NCBI GenBank assembly: GCA_041645535.1
Contig: JBAZPT010000001.1
Location: 62,001 to 126,000 of the forward strand
DNA from: JBAZPT01 sp041645535
Lineage (GTDB): Bacteria > Patescibacteriota > Minisyncoccia > Moranbacterales > UBA2206
Direction: 5' to 3'
Length of the DNA: 64,000 bases
In this document: positions 17,075-25,747 of the stretch, piece by piece
Numbering within the stretch: position 1 is the stretch's first letter
Layout of the letters: each line of letters starts with the position of its first letter
Notes under the pieces: model-generated
Databases searched by the model: none
What the model saw: the letters and a program-made list of their open reading frames with translations, nothing else
What the model was told of the DNA's origin: nothing
Translations under genes and position numbers: made by a program

Positions 17075-17263
17075 ATGAAAAAAGCAAAAAAAGAGAGTAA
17101 GCTTTTTGAATATACTCCGACATGGCAATGCAAGGATTGCGGAGAAAGCGGATCAATGGAAAATGACGCGCCGGAAAAGTGTCCAAAGTGCGGAAGTATG
17201 AATATTAATATTCCGCCAGTAAAAAAAGACGGGCCATTTGACGGAGGATTAAAGCGTTGTTAA
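17075..17263 (+). CDS. Small rubredoxin-like/zinc-ribbon protein
   Basis: A 62-residue protein whose core WQCKDCGESGSMENDAPEKCPKCG contains two CxxC knuckles, CKDC and CPKC, about 17 residues apart. That spacing is typical of zinc ribbons and of the rubredoxin-like tail of rubrerythrins. A lone C-terminal Cys ends the protein. It has its own promoter, a strong Shine-Dalgarno site (agaggaggg) and a terminator. Metal (Zn or Fe) binding is likely; the biological role is unknown. Confidence 0.75.
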   Translation: MKKAKKESKLFEYTPTWQCKDCGESGSMENDAPEKCPKCGSMNINIPPVKKDGPFDGGLKRC

Positions 17264-17285
17264 GAAGCAAGGAAAATAAATTTTT

Positions 17286-17345
17286 TAAGTCGGGATAAGA
17301 CAATCCCGACTTTCTCTTTTCTAGTCGAGGCTTCGCCTCGACTGG
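17286..17345. terminator. Two hairpins between the zinc-ribbon gene and dnaE
   Basis: The first stem is agtcgggat / atcccgact (17288-17311) followed by a T/C-rich tract, a good terminator for the upstream gene. The second, agtcgagg / cctcgact (17323-17343), could be a palindromic repeat or the dnaE terminator on the opposite strand. Confidence 0.75.
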
Positions 17346-17394
17346 GCACAGACTACATTTCTCCTGGTTTTTGAGAGGCTTATTTGAGCCCAAA

Positions 17395-20300
17395 TTAGTA
17401 TATTTCTACCCGGCAGCCCTGGACAGTGTTTTCGAGCGAGGATTTCAGATCCGCGCTTTTTTTGATGCGGTAAGGCGTTTCCAGGCGAGAATTATTAATA
17501 TTCAAGTAAACTTTGGCCGCGCCGCGATTGCATTGGTCAAAAAAGGCAGACAGTTTTTTGATGTCGTCCGCGCCGGAATTGACGGGCAGGGTTATAATTA
17601 TTTTCACGCCCTCACCCCCAGCCCCTCTCCCTGAGGGAGAGGGGGGATTTATTTTTCCACCATTTGTTTTTTGCGTGGCCATTACTCTTTTCATTTTCTC
17701 TACCTCTTCGGCAGTGACGGCCTTGGCGGAGTCTGCGAGCAATTTAAAAACTCCATCTTTGTCGGAAATTTTTCCGCTGGCCAGAATTATTTTTTCTTCT
17801 TCCCAAACGGAAAGCGTTTGCTCCAAAACTTTTGGGAAAACTAAAATTTCAATTTTGCCGCTGGTGTCTTCCAGCGTAACGAAAAGCATTGTCTTTTGAT
17901 TTTTTAAGTAAATTTTTTTAATCGCAGTGATGACTCCGCCAATGGCCACATTTTTTCCTACTGTTTCCGCGTTGATTGTCCCGATGGGCGTTCCTATTTT
18001 TTCAAGATAAGCCTGGTACTCGCTGGCTGGGTGGCCGCTGATATACAACCCAAGTAATTCTTTTTCCCAATTAAGGCTCTGTCTTTTTTCAGTCGGCGGA
18101 GCGTCAACCAATTTTATCTGGGGAAGTTCAATGTCGCTGGTTCCGAACAAACTGCCCTGATTGGAATTTTGCAAAGCTTGGAAATTTTTGGCGTGTTGCA
18201 AAATATTTTCCATGGAAGCCAAAATTTGGTTTCGTTCTCCCAGCCCCTCCAGCGCGCCCACTTTAGCCAGCGCTTCAATGGATTTTTTATTAAGATCCTT
18301 GGTGTGCACCCGCTCCACAAAGTCGGTGATATTTTTGTATTGGCCGTTTCTTTTTCTTTCCTCAACAATTTCATGCGCCACAGTGTGGCCGACATTTTTG
18401 ACCGCGTTAAGTCCGAATCTAATTCTTTCAATATTATCTTCTCCAGTAATTACCGCGAATTCTTCAAAGCTTTCATTGATGTGCGGAGGCATAACTTCAA
18501 TGTCCATATCCCGGCATTCGGAAACTTCAATGGCGACGCGATCGATGTTACTTTGATCAGAAGTGAGCAGGGATGCCATAAATTCCGCCGGATAGCGCGC
18601 CTTAAGGTAGGCAGTTTGGTAGCCGATCAGGGCATAGCAGGCGGCGTGGCTCCGGTTGAAACCATAGCCGGCGAAGGGCTCGATATATTCAAAAACTTTC
18701 TCGCCAATGGCGCCGGGAATTTCTTGGTCAATACAGCCGCTGATAAATTTTTGTTTTTGTTCCTGAATCAGGGCAAAAATCTTTTTGCCCATGGCTTTGC
18801 GCAAAACATCCGCTTCGCCCAGGGAGAAACCGGCCAGATCGCGCGCGATCTGCATAACCTGCTCCTGATAGACGGCGACGCCGTAAGTTTTATTGAGAAT
18901 CGGTTCCAGTTTCGGATGCAAATACTTGATTTGTTTTTCGCCGTGTTTGCGGGCAATGAAATCAGGAATCCAGTCCATCGGTCCCGGACGATAAAGCGCT
19001 ACCATAGCGATAATATCTTCCAAGACATTCGGTTTTAAAAGTTTCAAGTAGCGTTTCATGCCGGAACTTTCCAATTGAAAGACTCCGGTTGTTTCCGCTT
19101 TTTGCAAAAGTCGGAAAGCTTCTTTATCATCCAAGGGTATTTCGTCAATATTAATATCCAGGCCTTTGATCTTGCGCACAATGCGCAAAGTATTTTGGAT
19201 GATAGTGAGATTTTTCAGCCCTAGAAAGTCTATTTTAAGGAGTCCGATTTTTTCCACAAAACTGTATTTAGTCGAAGAAGAATATTGTGTCACTGTGCCT
19301 TCGCTTTTGTCGCGGCCTTTGCCGGTGATTTTTTGCAATGGCGTGTATTCTGTTACCGGTTCCTTGGTGATAACGACTCCGCAGGCGTGCATCGAAGCAT
19401 GGCGCGCCACGCCTTCCAATCTTTGCGCGCTGTCAATCAGTTTTTTCGCGTCGCCCCCGCTCGCGTAAAGATCCTTGAAATCTTTGGCTTCTTCCAGCGC
19501 TTCTTTGATATCGGAAAATTGGGGAATCAACTTGGCGGTTTTGTCGCAAAAATCATAAGGGAATCCAAGCGCTCGTCCGGCGTCGCGCACGGCGGCGCGC
19601 GCCGCCATAGTTCCAAAAGTGATGATTTGCGCCACATGGTCGTTGCCGTATTTATGGCGCACATAATCCAAAACTTCATCGCGCCGGTCGTCGGCAAAAT
19701 CCATATCCACATCAGGCATGGAAACTCTTTCCGGATTCAAAAATCTTTCAAAAAGCAGATCGTATTTGATCGGATCGATGTTGGTGATGCCGGTGAGATA
19801 AGAAACAAAACTGCCGGCGGCGCTGCCGCGCCCCGGACCGACCACAATGCCCTGATCTTTAGCCCAATTGACGAAATCCTGGACGATTAAAAAGTATGAC
19901 GCATAACCGGTTTTTTCAATGACACCCAGTTCATAGGCCATACGGTCGAGCATTACTTGAGTTACTGGTTCCTTGCAAACCCCGTTAAATACGCCAGAGG
20001 CGTCCCCGCTGGGGCGGGGATTTAATGGGGTAAATCTTTTTTCGAGTCCTTTTTCACATAGGTGGCGCAAATAAGTTTCGGCGGTAAATCCTGCCGGCAC
20101 ATCGAAATATGGCAATTGGGTTTCGCCCAAAATTATTTTCAAATTGCACTTATCGACAATTTCCTGCGTATTAGTGATCGCTTCAGGAGTATCGCGAAAA
20201 TGTTCTGCCATTTCTTCCTGGCTCTTGAGATAGAGTTCAAAATCCATCAGATTCATGCGGTCTTTTTCAGCGACTTTTTTATTAGTCTGGATGCAGAGCA

Positions 20301-20964
20301 AAATGTCCTGGATTTCAGCGTCTTCTTTTTTAACATAATGGATGTCATTAGTGGCCACTAAAGGAATGCCGAGTTTTTTGGAAATTTTGATCAGCGCGTC
20401 GTTGGCGATTTTCTGGTTGGCAAATTTCGGATGATGCTGGAGCTCAAGATAGAAATTGCCCGCTCCAAAAATGTCCTGATATTCCAAGGCCAGTTTTTCC
20501 GCGCGTTCGATGTTTCCGGCGATGGCTGTCGCAGGCACTTCGCCTTCAGCGCAGGCAGACAGGCCGATGAGTCCCTCCGAATATTTCCGCAAAACCTCGC
20601 GGTTGATGCGGGGCTTGTAATAGAAGCCTTCCAGGTGGGCGATGGAGATGAGTTTCATCAGGTTTTTGTAGCCCTTTTCATTTTTGGCCAGCAGAATTAA
20701 ATGGTATCTGGTTTTGTCTTCATTGGTATTGTTTTTGCTTTTATAATCTCCAGCCGTGAGATACATCTCGCAGCCGATGATCGGCTTGATGCCGCGCTCC
20801 TTGGCTTTGATGAAAAATTCAATGGCGCCATACAGCACGCCATGATCAGTAATGGCCAGCGAATCCATGCCTAATTCTTTGGCGCGATCTAAAATATCGT
20901 CGATCTTGGCGAGACCGTCCAATAAACTATAGTGCGTATGAACATGTAAATGAGTAAATTTCAT
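17395..20964 (-). CDS. dnaE: DNA polymerase III alpha subunit
   Basis: Replicative polymerase of 1189 residues. The PHP domain begins FTHLHVHTHYSLLDGLAKID, the polymerase palm carries the catalytic pair in PERVSMPDVDMDFADDRR (about residues 412-422), and an OB-fold is visible near residue 1000 (GGVITAIKKIYLKNQKTMLFVTLED). Two in-frame palindromic insertions add residues that do not belong to the family: about residues 311-328 (LNPRPSGDASGVFNG) and about 1100-1115 (NPPSPSGRGAGGEG). The C-terminus shows a short OB-like tail domain. It is divergent from rnhB. Confidence 0.97.
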   Translation of the reverse strand: MKFTHLHVHTHYSLLDGLAKIDDILDRAKELGMDSLAITDHGVLYGAIEFFIKAKERGIKPIIGCEMYLTAGDYKSKNNTNEDKTRYHLILLAKNEKGYKNLMKLISIAHLEGFYYKPRINREVLRKYSEGLIGLSACAEGEVPATAIAGNIERAEKLALEYQDIFGAGNFYLELQHHPKFANQKIANDALIKISKKLGIPLVATNDIHYVKKEDAEIQDILLCIQTNKKVAEKDRMNLMDFELYLKSQEEMAEHFRDTPEAITNTQEIVDKCNLKIILGETQLPYFDVPAGFTAETYLRHLCEKGLEKRFTPLNPRPSGDASGVFNGVCKEPVTQVMLDRMAYELGVIEKTGYASYFLIVQDFVNWAKDQGIVVGPGRGSAAGSFVSYLTGITNIDPIKYDLLFERFLNPERVSMPDVDMDFADDRRDEVLDYVRHKYGNDHVAQIITFGTMAARAAVRDAGRALGFPYDFCDKTAKLIPQFSDIKEALEEAKDFKDLYASGGDAKKLIDSAQRLEGVARHASMHACGVVITKEPVTEYTPLQKITGKGRDKSEGTVTQYSSSTKYSFVEKIGLLKIDFLGLKNLTIIQNTLRIVRKIKGLDINIDEIPLDDKEAFRLLQKAETTGVFQLESSGMKRYLKLLKPNVLEDIIAMVALYRPGPMDWIPDFIARKHGEKQIKYLHPKLEPILNKTYGVAVYQEQVMQIARDLAGFSLGEADVLRKAMGKKIFALIQEQKQKFISGCIDQEIPGAIGEKVFEYIEPFAGYGFNRSHAACYALIGYQTAYLKARYPAEFMASLLTSDQSNIDRVAIEVSECRDMDIEVMPPHINESFEEFAVITGEDNIERIRFGLNAVKNVGHTVAHEIVEERKRNGQYKNITDFVERVHTKDLNKKSIEALAKVGALEGLGERNQILASMENILQHAKNFQALQNSNQGSLFGTSDIELPQIKLVDAPPTEKRQSLNWEKELLGLYISGHPASEYQAYLEKIGTPIGTINAETVGKNVAIGGVITAIKKIYLKNQKTMLFVTLEDTSGKIEILVFPKVLEQTLSVWEEEKIILASGKISDKDGVFKLLADSAKAVTAEEVEKMKRVMATQKTNGGKINPPSPSGRGAGGEGVKIIITLPVNSGADDIKKLSAFFDQCNRGAAKVYLNINNSRLETPYRIKKSADLKSSLENTVQGCRVEIY
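17622..17644. repeat. 23-bp palindrome inside dnaE, family D (cccctctccct core)
   Basis: Perfect palindrome around one base, read in frame as a Pro/Ser/Gly/Arg-rich stretch between the OB domain and the C-terminal domain. Confidence 0.85.
19980..20030. repeat. Inverted repeat insertion inside dnaE, family E
   Basis: Outer arms ccccgttaaat (19980-19990) and atttaatgggg (20020-20030) enclose smaller GC-rich hairpins. The 51 bases are a multiple of three and keep the dnaE frame open. Confidence 0.8.
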
Positions 20965-20971
20965 AAAACAA

Positions 20972-21092
20972 AAACCACTATCTGAAAAATAGGGTTCGTC
21001 TAAAATTAATACGATAAAAATTTTTCATATGATTTCTATCTTCTTCCCCGGGTTGCCCACTGGGTTTTGCAAGATAAAATTAATAGTGGTTT
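20972..21092. other. Intergenic region with long-range inverted repeat, dnaE/rnhB
   Basis: A 10-bp inverted repeat (aaaccactat at 20972-20981, atagtggttt at 21083-21092) brackets about 100 bases between the divergent genes. It could be a REP-like element boundary. A -10-like TATAAT for rnhB lies at 21129-21134. Confidence 0.5.
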
Positions 21093-21140
21093 CAGTATAG
21101 CAGGTTTTGGAAAAAACGAAATAGCGCCTATAATAAAGTT

Positions 21141-21857
21141 ATGATAAAGTCAACATTTGATCTGGAAAATCAACTCATAGCTGATGGTTATGAATTTATT
21201 ATAGGCATTGACGAAGCTGGTCGCGGCCCTTTAGCTGGACCGGTTGTGGCGAGCGCTGTGTGTTTCAAGACATCGGATGTCTTTATCGGACTTAGACATC
21301 CGATGTCTAAGTTGATACGCGATTCAAAAATGCTTTCCGAAAAACAAAGAGAAAGCTTGTTTGATTTTATCCACGAGTATTTTCATGTCGGGGTGGGGAT
21401 TTGCGATCACAAAACAATCGATCGGATCAATATTTTGGAAGCGACTTTTCTGGCGATGAAGGCGGCGGTTACGGATTTAAAAAAAGCGCGTAAGAGGTTC
21501 GACCAGGCCTCAAGGTTCAACCTTAGAATCGCCAAAGGATACATAAAGGTCGAACCTCGAATGATAATTTTATTAGATGGAAATAAAAAAATCCCTAATC
21601 TATCGATCGAGCAAAAGGCGATTGTAAATGGCGATAAATTTGTAAAATCAATTTCTGCCGCGTCGATTGTTGCCAAAGTGACGCGCGACCGGATAATGCG
21701 CGAGATGCACGAAAAATTTCCGCAGTATAATTTTGCCCAGCATAAAGGCTATGGAACTAAATTGCATTTTGAGATGTTGGAAAAAAACGGGCCATGCGAA
21801 ATCCACCGCCAAAGCTTCGCGCCCGTGAAATCCGCACTTCGAAAAAGGATTGAGTAG
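21141..21857 (+). CDS. rnhB: Ribonuclease HII with two in-frame palindromic insertions
   Basis: Removes RNA primers and misincorporated ribonucleotides from DNA. The first catalytic pair is D24-E25 in GIDEAGRGPLAGPV; the others lie in ILLDGNKKI and ASIVAKVTRDRIM. The family end HKGYGT..H appears as QHKGYGTKLHFEML. At 238 residues it is longer than the usual 200. The surplus maps to two palindromic repeats translated in frame: residues 43-57 (KTSDVFIGLRHPMSK) and residues of about 118-139 (RFDQASRFNLRIAKGYIKVEP). Both fall in loops between core elements, so activity is probably kept. Confidence 0.93.
   Translation: MIKSTFDLENQLIADGYEFIIGIDEAGRGPLAGPVVASAVCFKTSDVFIGLRHPMSKLIRDSKMLSEKQRESLFDFIHEYFHVGVGICDHKTIDRINILEATFLAMKAAVTDLKKARKRFDQASRFNLRIAKGYIKVEPRMIILLDGNKKIPNLSIEQKAIVNGDKFVKSISAASIVAKVTRDRIMREMHEKFPQYNFAQHKGYGTKLHFEMLEKNGPCEIHRQSFAPVKSALRKRIE
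21267..21311. repeat. Paired palindromes inside rnhB, family A
   Basis: Two palindromes with the core agacatcSgatgtct, 21267-21283 and 21291-21311, identical in core to the intergenic copy at 1789-1813. The encoded residues are not part of the RNase HII fold. Confidence 0.88.
21494..21558. repeat. Inverted-repeat insertion inside rnhB, family F
   Basis: Perfect 11-bp arms gaggttcgacc (21494-21504) and ggtcgaacctc (21548-21558) enclose a smaller palindrome at 21512-21524. It is translated in frame. Confidence 0.85.
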
Positions 21858-21900
21858 GCCCGTAATTTGTGGTAAAATTAAGGCAGAAAAGGCCTAAAAA

Positions 21901-23265
21901 ATGAATAAATATTTTATAGTAAAAATACTTTTCACCGCCATAATATTTTTCGGAATTTTCGGTTTGGCGGAAAGTTCTTTTGCGGCGGATGTTTCCGTAA
22001 ATCAAAACAATGTCCGCCAGAAAATCCAGGGTCTTGGAGGAAATTACGCTTTTGACCAGTCAGGGTCAGCGGTGGGTCAATATACGCTTAATAACCTGAA
22101 GCCGGCCCATATCCGGGTGGAAATTAAACTGGCAGAATGGGAGCCGACGAACGATAACAGCGACTCCAATAATTTTAACTGGAGCGCATTTCAAAATGCA
22201 GGGAATACGAATGCCAATTTTATCCAGATGCAGAATTTCAAAAACAAAGGCATCCCGATCGCGGCGTCGGTTTGGAACGCACCAAACTGGATGGTGAGTA
22301 ATCCTTCCAATTCTTCGCAGAGGGTTATACCCATAGATAAGTATGATGAGGCCATTGAATCAATAGCGGCCTACTTGCTTTTTGCCCGCGACCAGTATGG
22401 AGTGGAGATCCAATATGTCAGCTTCAATGAAGCTGATGGCGGATATCAGATCATTTTTTCTTCTGCCCAGATGGCGAGTTTCATAAAAAAAGCCGGAGCG
22501 CGTTTTTCCGCATTAGGCCTCAACGCTAAATGGCTTACCGGAGACACATCAAACGCGGGTAATTTAGTGAGTTACGCTACGCCCATATTGCAGGACGCAA
22601 CTGCCCGGCAATACCTAGGTCCGGTAAGTTTTCATAGCTGGAATTCCTGGTCTTCGGGAACTATGGAAAATATTTATACTCTGGCCAAAGAATATGGCCT
22701 GCCGGTCTGGTGCGAAGAAGTAGGGACGAACCCTGCTTATTGGCAAACGCCCAGCGTCTTTCCAACCTGGAATTATGCCCTGGAAATTGCCAGGATATAT
22801 CATTTTATTCTACGCCACAGCGGAGCAGAAATATTAGATTATTGGGAATATGGCAATGATTATCCGCTAGCCAGTCCCGAAGGAGTACCCTACTTTTCTT
22901 ATTATGTAATCAAGCAATTAGTCGATAATTTTCCGTCCGGCACTGATATTATCGAAACATCTTCCAATGACAGCGAAGTTTTGGCGCTGGCCGGAAAAAA
23001 TTCTGCCGGATATATGGCTGTCCATCTGGTTAATGCCTCATCCTCATCTAAATCCGTCAACTTGTCCGGAATTACAAACGGCAATTATGCGCTCAAGAGA
23101 ACCAGTGCTAGCGAAAAAATGCAAGCTATTAGCAGTTATCCGGTGGCAAATGGCGCTCTTACCTTGAATTTGCCGGCCAGCAGCGTAAGCGTGCTGGTTA
23201 AAAATATGTCCGCTCCTGCTGATACCACTTCGCCTTCCGCGCCGAGTGGACTAAGCGTGAATTAA
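21901..23265 (+). CDS. Secreted GH30-like glycoside hydrolase with strand-A tag
   Basis: A 454-residue exported enzyme, apparently a (beta/alpha)8 clan-A glycosidase closest to GH30 (xylanase/glucanase-type). The signal peptide is residues 1-30 (IIFFGIFGLAESSFAA), the GH30-like start is QKIQGLGGNYAFD, the acid/base Glu is in YVSFNEADGG and the nucleophile is likely the Glu in VWCEEVGT. A beta-sandwich side domain follows (residues of about 355-435, MAVHLVNASSSSKSVNLSG). The tag DTTSPSAPSGLSVN ends it. It starts 43 bases after rnhB; no strong promoter is visible, so it may depend on rnhB transcription. Confidence 0.8.
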   Translation: MNKYFIVKILFTAIIFFGIFGLAESSFAADVSVNQNNVRQKIQGLGGNYAFDQSGSAVGQYTLNNLKPAHIRVEIKLAEWEPTNDNSDSNNFNWSAFQNAGNTNANFIQMQNFKNKGIPIAASVWNAPNWMVSNPSNSSQRVIPIDKYDEAIESIAAYLLFARDQYGVEIQYVSFNEADGGYQIIFSSAQMASFIKKAGARFSALGLNAKWLTGDTSNAGNLVSYATPILQDATARQYLGPVSFHSWNSWSSGTMENIYTLAKEYGLPVWCEEVGTNPAYWQTPSVFPTWNYALEIARIYHFILRHSGAEILDYWEYGNDYPLASPEGVPYFSYYVIKQLVDNFPSGTDIIETSSNDSEVLALAGKNSAGYMAVHLVNASSSSKSVNLSGITNGNYALKRTSASEKMQAISSYPVANGALTLNLPASSVSVLVKNMSAPADTTSPSAPSGLSVN

Positions 23266-23295
23266 AAGTTCATAAAATTATAAAATTAAAAAGTT

Positions 23296-25605
23296 ATGAA
23301 AAAAACAAAATTTAAATCTTATTTCACAGGAGTAATTTTTCTCACGATAATATTTTTCGGGATATTTACTACTCTTAATTTTTCCCTAGCCGCGACAATC
23401 AATGTTGATGCTTCAAATGCGGGAGCGGCAATTCCCGAATATTATAAGTGGCAAAATATTGCCGAGAGGAGCTATAAGGGATCCGATGGCCGCGGCCCTC
23501 TTGATGCGGCAAGATTAAAAGAGCTTGGACCAATGAATATCAGGGCTTTTACGGTGCCTTATTGCTGGGCGCCTAATAAGGATTCTGTTGCTACGCCCAC
23601 TGCGGATGTTTTAAACAACCTTAATAATTATGATTTTAGCAATACCTGTTTTGGCCCTTATGGCAATGACGGTTTGTTGGATTGGATTGCATTCGATGTC
23701 GGGGCGCAATTAATCATATCGTTGCATCAAAAAATACCTGCGTGGCTAAGGCCATGGTATCAGAAGCCGGACGGCACTTTGGAACAAAAGGGATGCGACA
23801 ACTATTGCCGCTACAAACAATCTGCTTATTCTTGTTTTCCAAATAATCTGGATAATTATGAGACATTGATGACGCAAGCCGTAAGGCATTATAAGCAAAG
23901 ATACGGGTCAAAATTTGAGTATTTTGATGTTTTCAATGAAGCAATATGCGGAAATATTTCACCATCAGAGTATGGTCAAATGCATGAAAGGGTTGTAAAA
24001 GCCGTACAAACCGTAAACAGGGAATTTGGCGCTCCGTTTATCAAGGTTGGAGGCCCCGGCGATTGTACGGAAAACACTAATTTTTTAACTGAAACACTTA
24101 AGAAGTTACAGGCGCATGATCCTGATCTTCCTCATGAGTGGACCTCCTGGCATTATTATGGCGGCGCCGGTTATGGCGGCGCCGAAGTCTCGCCTGGCTA
24201 TAATAAAAATCTTGGCGAAGATATGGCGAGATACGATAATATTCTAAAAAATTATGGGTTCTCTGATCCTGCGAATAGGACTCAGTGGGCGGGCGAGTTT
24301 GCTTATGACGGGAATAATGACAGTCCAAGCAATCTTTCATACGACAGTCCTTATCCGGTGAGCCAGCAACCGCCCCTAACTCCATATTTTTGCCCTCTGC
24401 CAAAACCGGAAGGCTCCGGCCCGGTCCAGCCGACAAATCTTGAAGTTGCGATGGCCGCGGGTTATATCGCGTCCCAATATCATTTGGTTTTAAACAAAGC
24501 AACTGAACTTGGCATCACATTTAACCCCCTGTATTACAGCTTAGAGGAGTATCCCAATCCCAGACGTTCCGTGTTAGTCCCCAATCGGGTGAGGAATAAG
24601 AATACGGGCGTTTGCGAGGACGGCAAGGTTTTTCCCGTTTATAATGTTATGAAATTCTGGAAAGATTTATCGGGCCTGCCAAGGCTTGCGGCGACATCCA
24701 ATGAATCTGTGCCTTTAAGCCCCGGAGCAGGAGCTGTCGCTGCCGGGAATAATAATACAATTAAAGTAATGGCTTATAATAACTCAAACACGAAAAGTTC
24801 CGGCCAATACAAAAATGTTGATATTGCAGTTAACAATCTTCCCGAGGGGTTGCGCAATAAAACATTAAATATTACTAGATATCTGACGGACGCAACCCAT
24901 GGCAATTATATGTATGATCCTTCCCTCGACAGAGCTGAAAAGGTATCTGAATTAAATTTAATATCCACCAATTCGGTTACAACGAATCTGGCGCTGGATA
25001 ATAATGCGGTAACATTTTTGGTTATTACGGCATCTCAAAATACATGCGCTCCTAAAACTGAAATCTGCGGCAATGGCATCGATGAAGACTGCAATGGATC
25101 GGATCTGATTTGCTCCGGCGTTAATATACTCACCAATGGCGATTTTGGATCCGGCACGGCCAGTTGGACTTTCTATACTGACGGCGCCGGCTCATTCTCG
25201 GTGGAAAACGGGCAGGCAAAAATCCAAATCACGACTCCCGGCGCCAATGTCCAACTGAATCAACCCGGCATCGCTCTTGAGCCCAACACCGCATACCGCT
25301 TAAGTTTTAACGCTTACTCCAATACAGGCCACGATCTGGAAGCGCGCCTGATACAAAATGTCTCTCCATACGCCAACTATGGGCTTAATCAGCCGTTCAA
25401 TCTCGGTACTGGCTGGAGTACTCATTCGACCCAATTCACAACGGCCGGATTTTCTTCCAATGTTTCCGATGCCCGCCTTTATTTCTGGCTGGCTCCCTAT
25501 GACGCTCTCGGAGACCAATATTATTTTGACGATGTGAAATTGGAAAAGATATCTTCATCGGACTCTACTCCGCCAGCTTGCCCCGTGAATTTGACCGTTC
25601 AATAA
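23296..25605 (+). CDS. Secreted GH39-like glycoside hydrolase with MopE-type motif, CBM and strand-A tag
   Basis: A 769-residue exported protein. After the signal peptide (ILTII-type core ending LAAT) comes a clan-A catalytic domain resembling GH39 beta-xylosidases/iduronidases: acid/base in FEYFDVFNEAICGN and probable nucleophile in QWAGEFAYDG. Near residue 595 is a Cys/Asp motif, EICGNGIDEDCNGSD, the MopE-like putative metal-binding motif found in secreted proteins. Residues of about 610-750 form a CBM4/9-type jelly roll (NGDFGSGTASWTFYTDGAG ... YYFDDVKLEKI). The tag is DSTPPACPVNLTVQ, the only copy with a Cys. The intergenic gap to the previous gene is 30 bases. Confidence 0.75.
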   Translation: MKKTKFKSYFTGVIFLTIIFFGIFTTLNFSLAATINVDASNAGAAIPEYYKWQNIAERSYKGSDGRGPLDAARLKELGPMNIRAFTVPYCWAPNKDSVATPTADVLNNLNNYDFSNTCFGPYGNDGLLDWIAFDVGAQLIISLHQKIPAWLRPWYQKPDGTLEQKGCDNYCRYKQSAYSCFPNNLDNYETLMTQAVRHYKQRYGSKFEYFDVFNEAICGNISPSEYGQMHERVVKAVQTVNREFGAPFIKVGGPGDCTENTNFLTETLKKLQAHDPDLPHEWTSWHYYGGAGYGGAEVSPGYNKNLGEDMARYDNILKNYGFSDPANRTQWAGEFAYDGNNDSPSNLSYDSPYPVSQQPPLTPYFCPLPKPEGSGPVQPTNLEVAMAAGYIASQYHLVLNKATELGITFNPLYYSLEEYPNPRRSVLVPNRVRNKNTGVCEDGKVFPVYNVMKFWKDLSGLPRLAATSNESVPLSPGAGAVAAGNNNTIKVMAYNNSNTKSSGQYKNVDIAVNNLPEGLRNKTLNITRYLTDATHGNYMYDPSLDRAEKVSELNLISTNSVTTNLALDNNAVTFLVITASQNTCAPKTEICGNGIDEDCNGSDLICSGVNILTNGDFGSGTASWTFYTDGAGSFSVENGQAKIQITTPGANVQLNQPGIALEPNTAYRLSFNAYSNTGHDLEARLIQNVSPYANYGLNQPFNLGTGWSTHSTQFTTAGFSSNVSDARLYFWLAPYDALGDQYYFDDVKLEKISSSDSTPPACPVNLTVQ

Positions 25606-25617
25606 TTCTACGGGGCC

Positions 25618-25644
25618 GCGCCCAGCGGATTAAGCGTGCAATAA
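25618..25644 (+). repeat. Orphan tag copy 1
   Basis: Bases encode A-P-S-G-L-S-V-Q-stop but lie after the stop of the preceding gene and have no start codon. Remnant of a lost tagged gene or a duplication. The promoter of the next gene begins 4 bases later. Confidence 0.8.
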
Positions 25645-25648
25645 AGAG

Positions 25649-25677
25649 TTGACAAAAAATAGGTATCGTGGTATATT
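25649..25677 (+). promoter_or_regulatory. Consensus promoter of the first AAA/DUF4143 gene
   Basis: TTGACA at 25649-25654, a 17-base spacer and TATATT at 25672-25677. Confidence 0.85.
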
Positions 25678-25726
25678 GTTTACTGTAATGAACAAAGTAA
25701 TAAATATTTGTTCATTCAAGTAAACA
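25677..25726 (+). promoter_or_regulatory. Long inverted repeat in the 5' untranslated region
   Basis: Arms of 20 bases (25677-25696 and 25707-25726, two central mismatches, outer part tgtttact / agtaaaca) with a 10-base loop lie between the -10 box and the start. It may be an operator for autoregulation or a structured leader. Confidence 0.75.
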
Positions 25727-25747
25727 AATAATAAAGCATCAAATATT

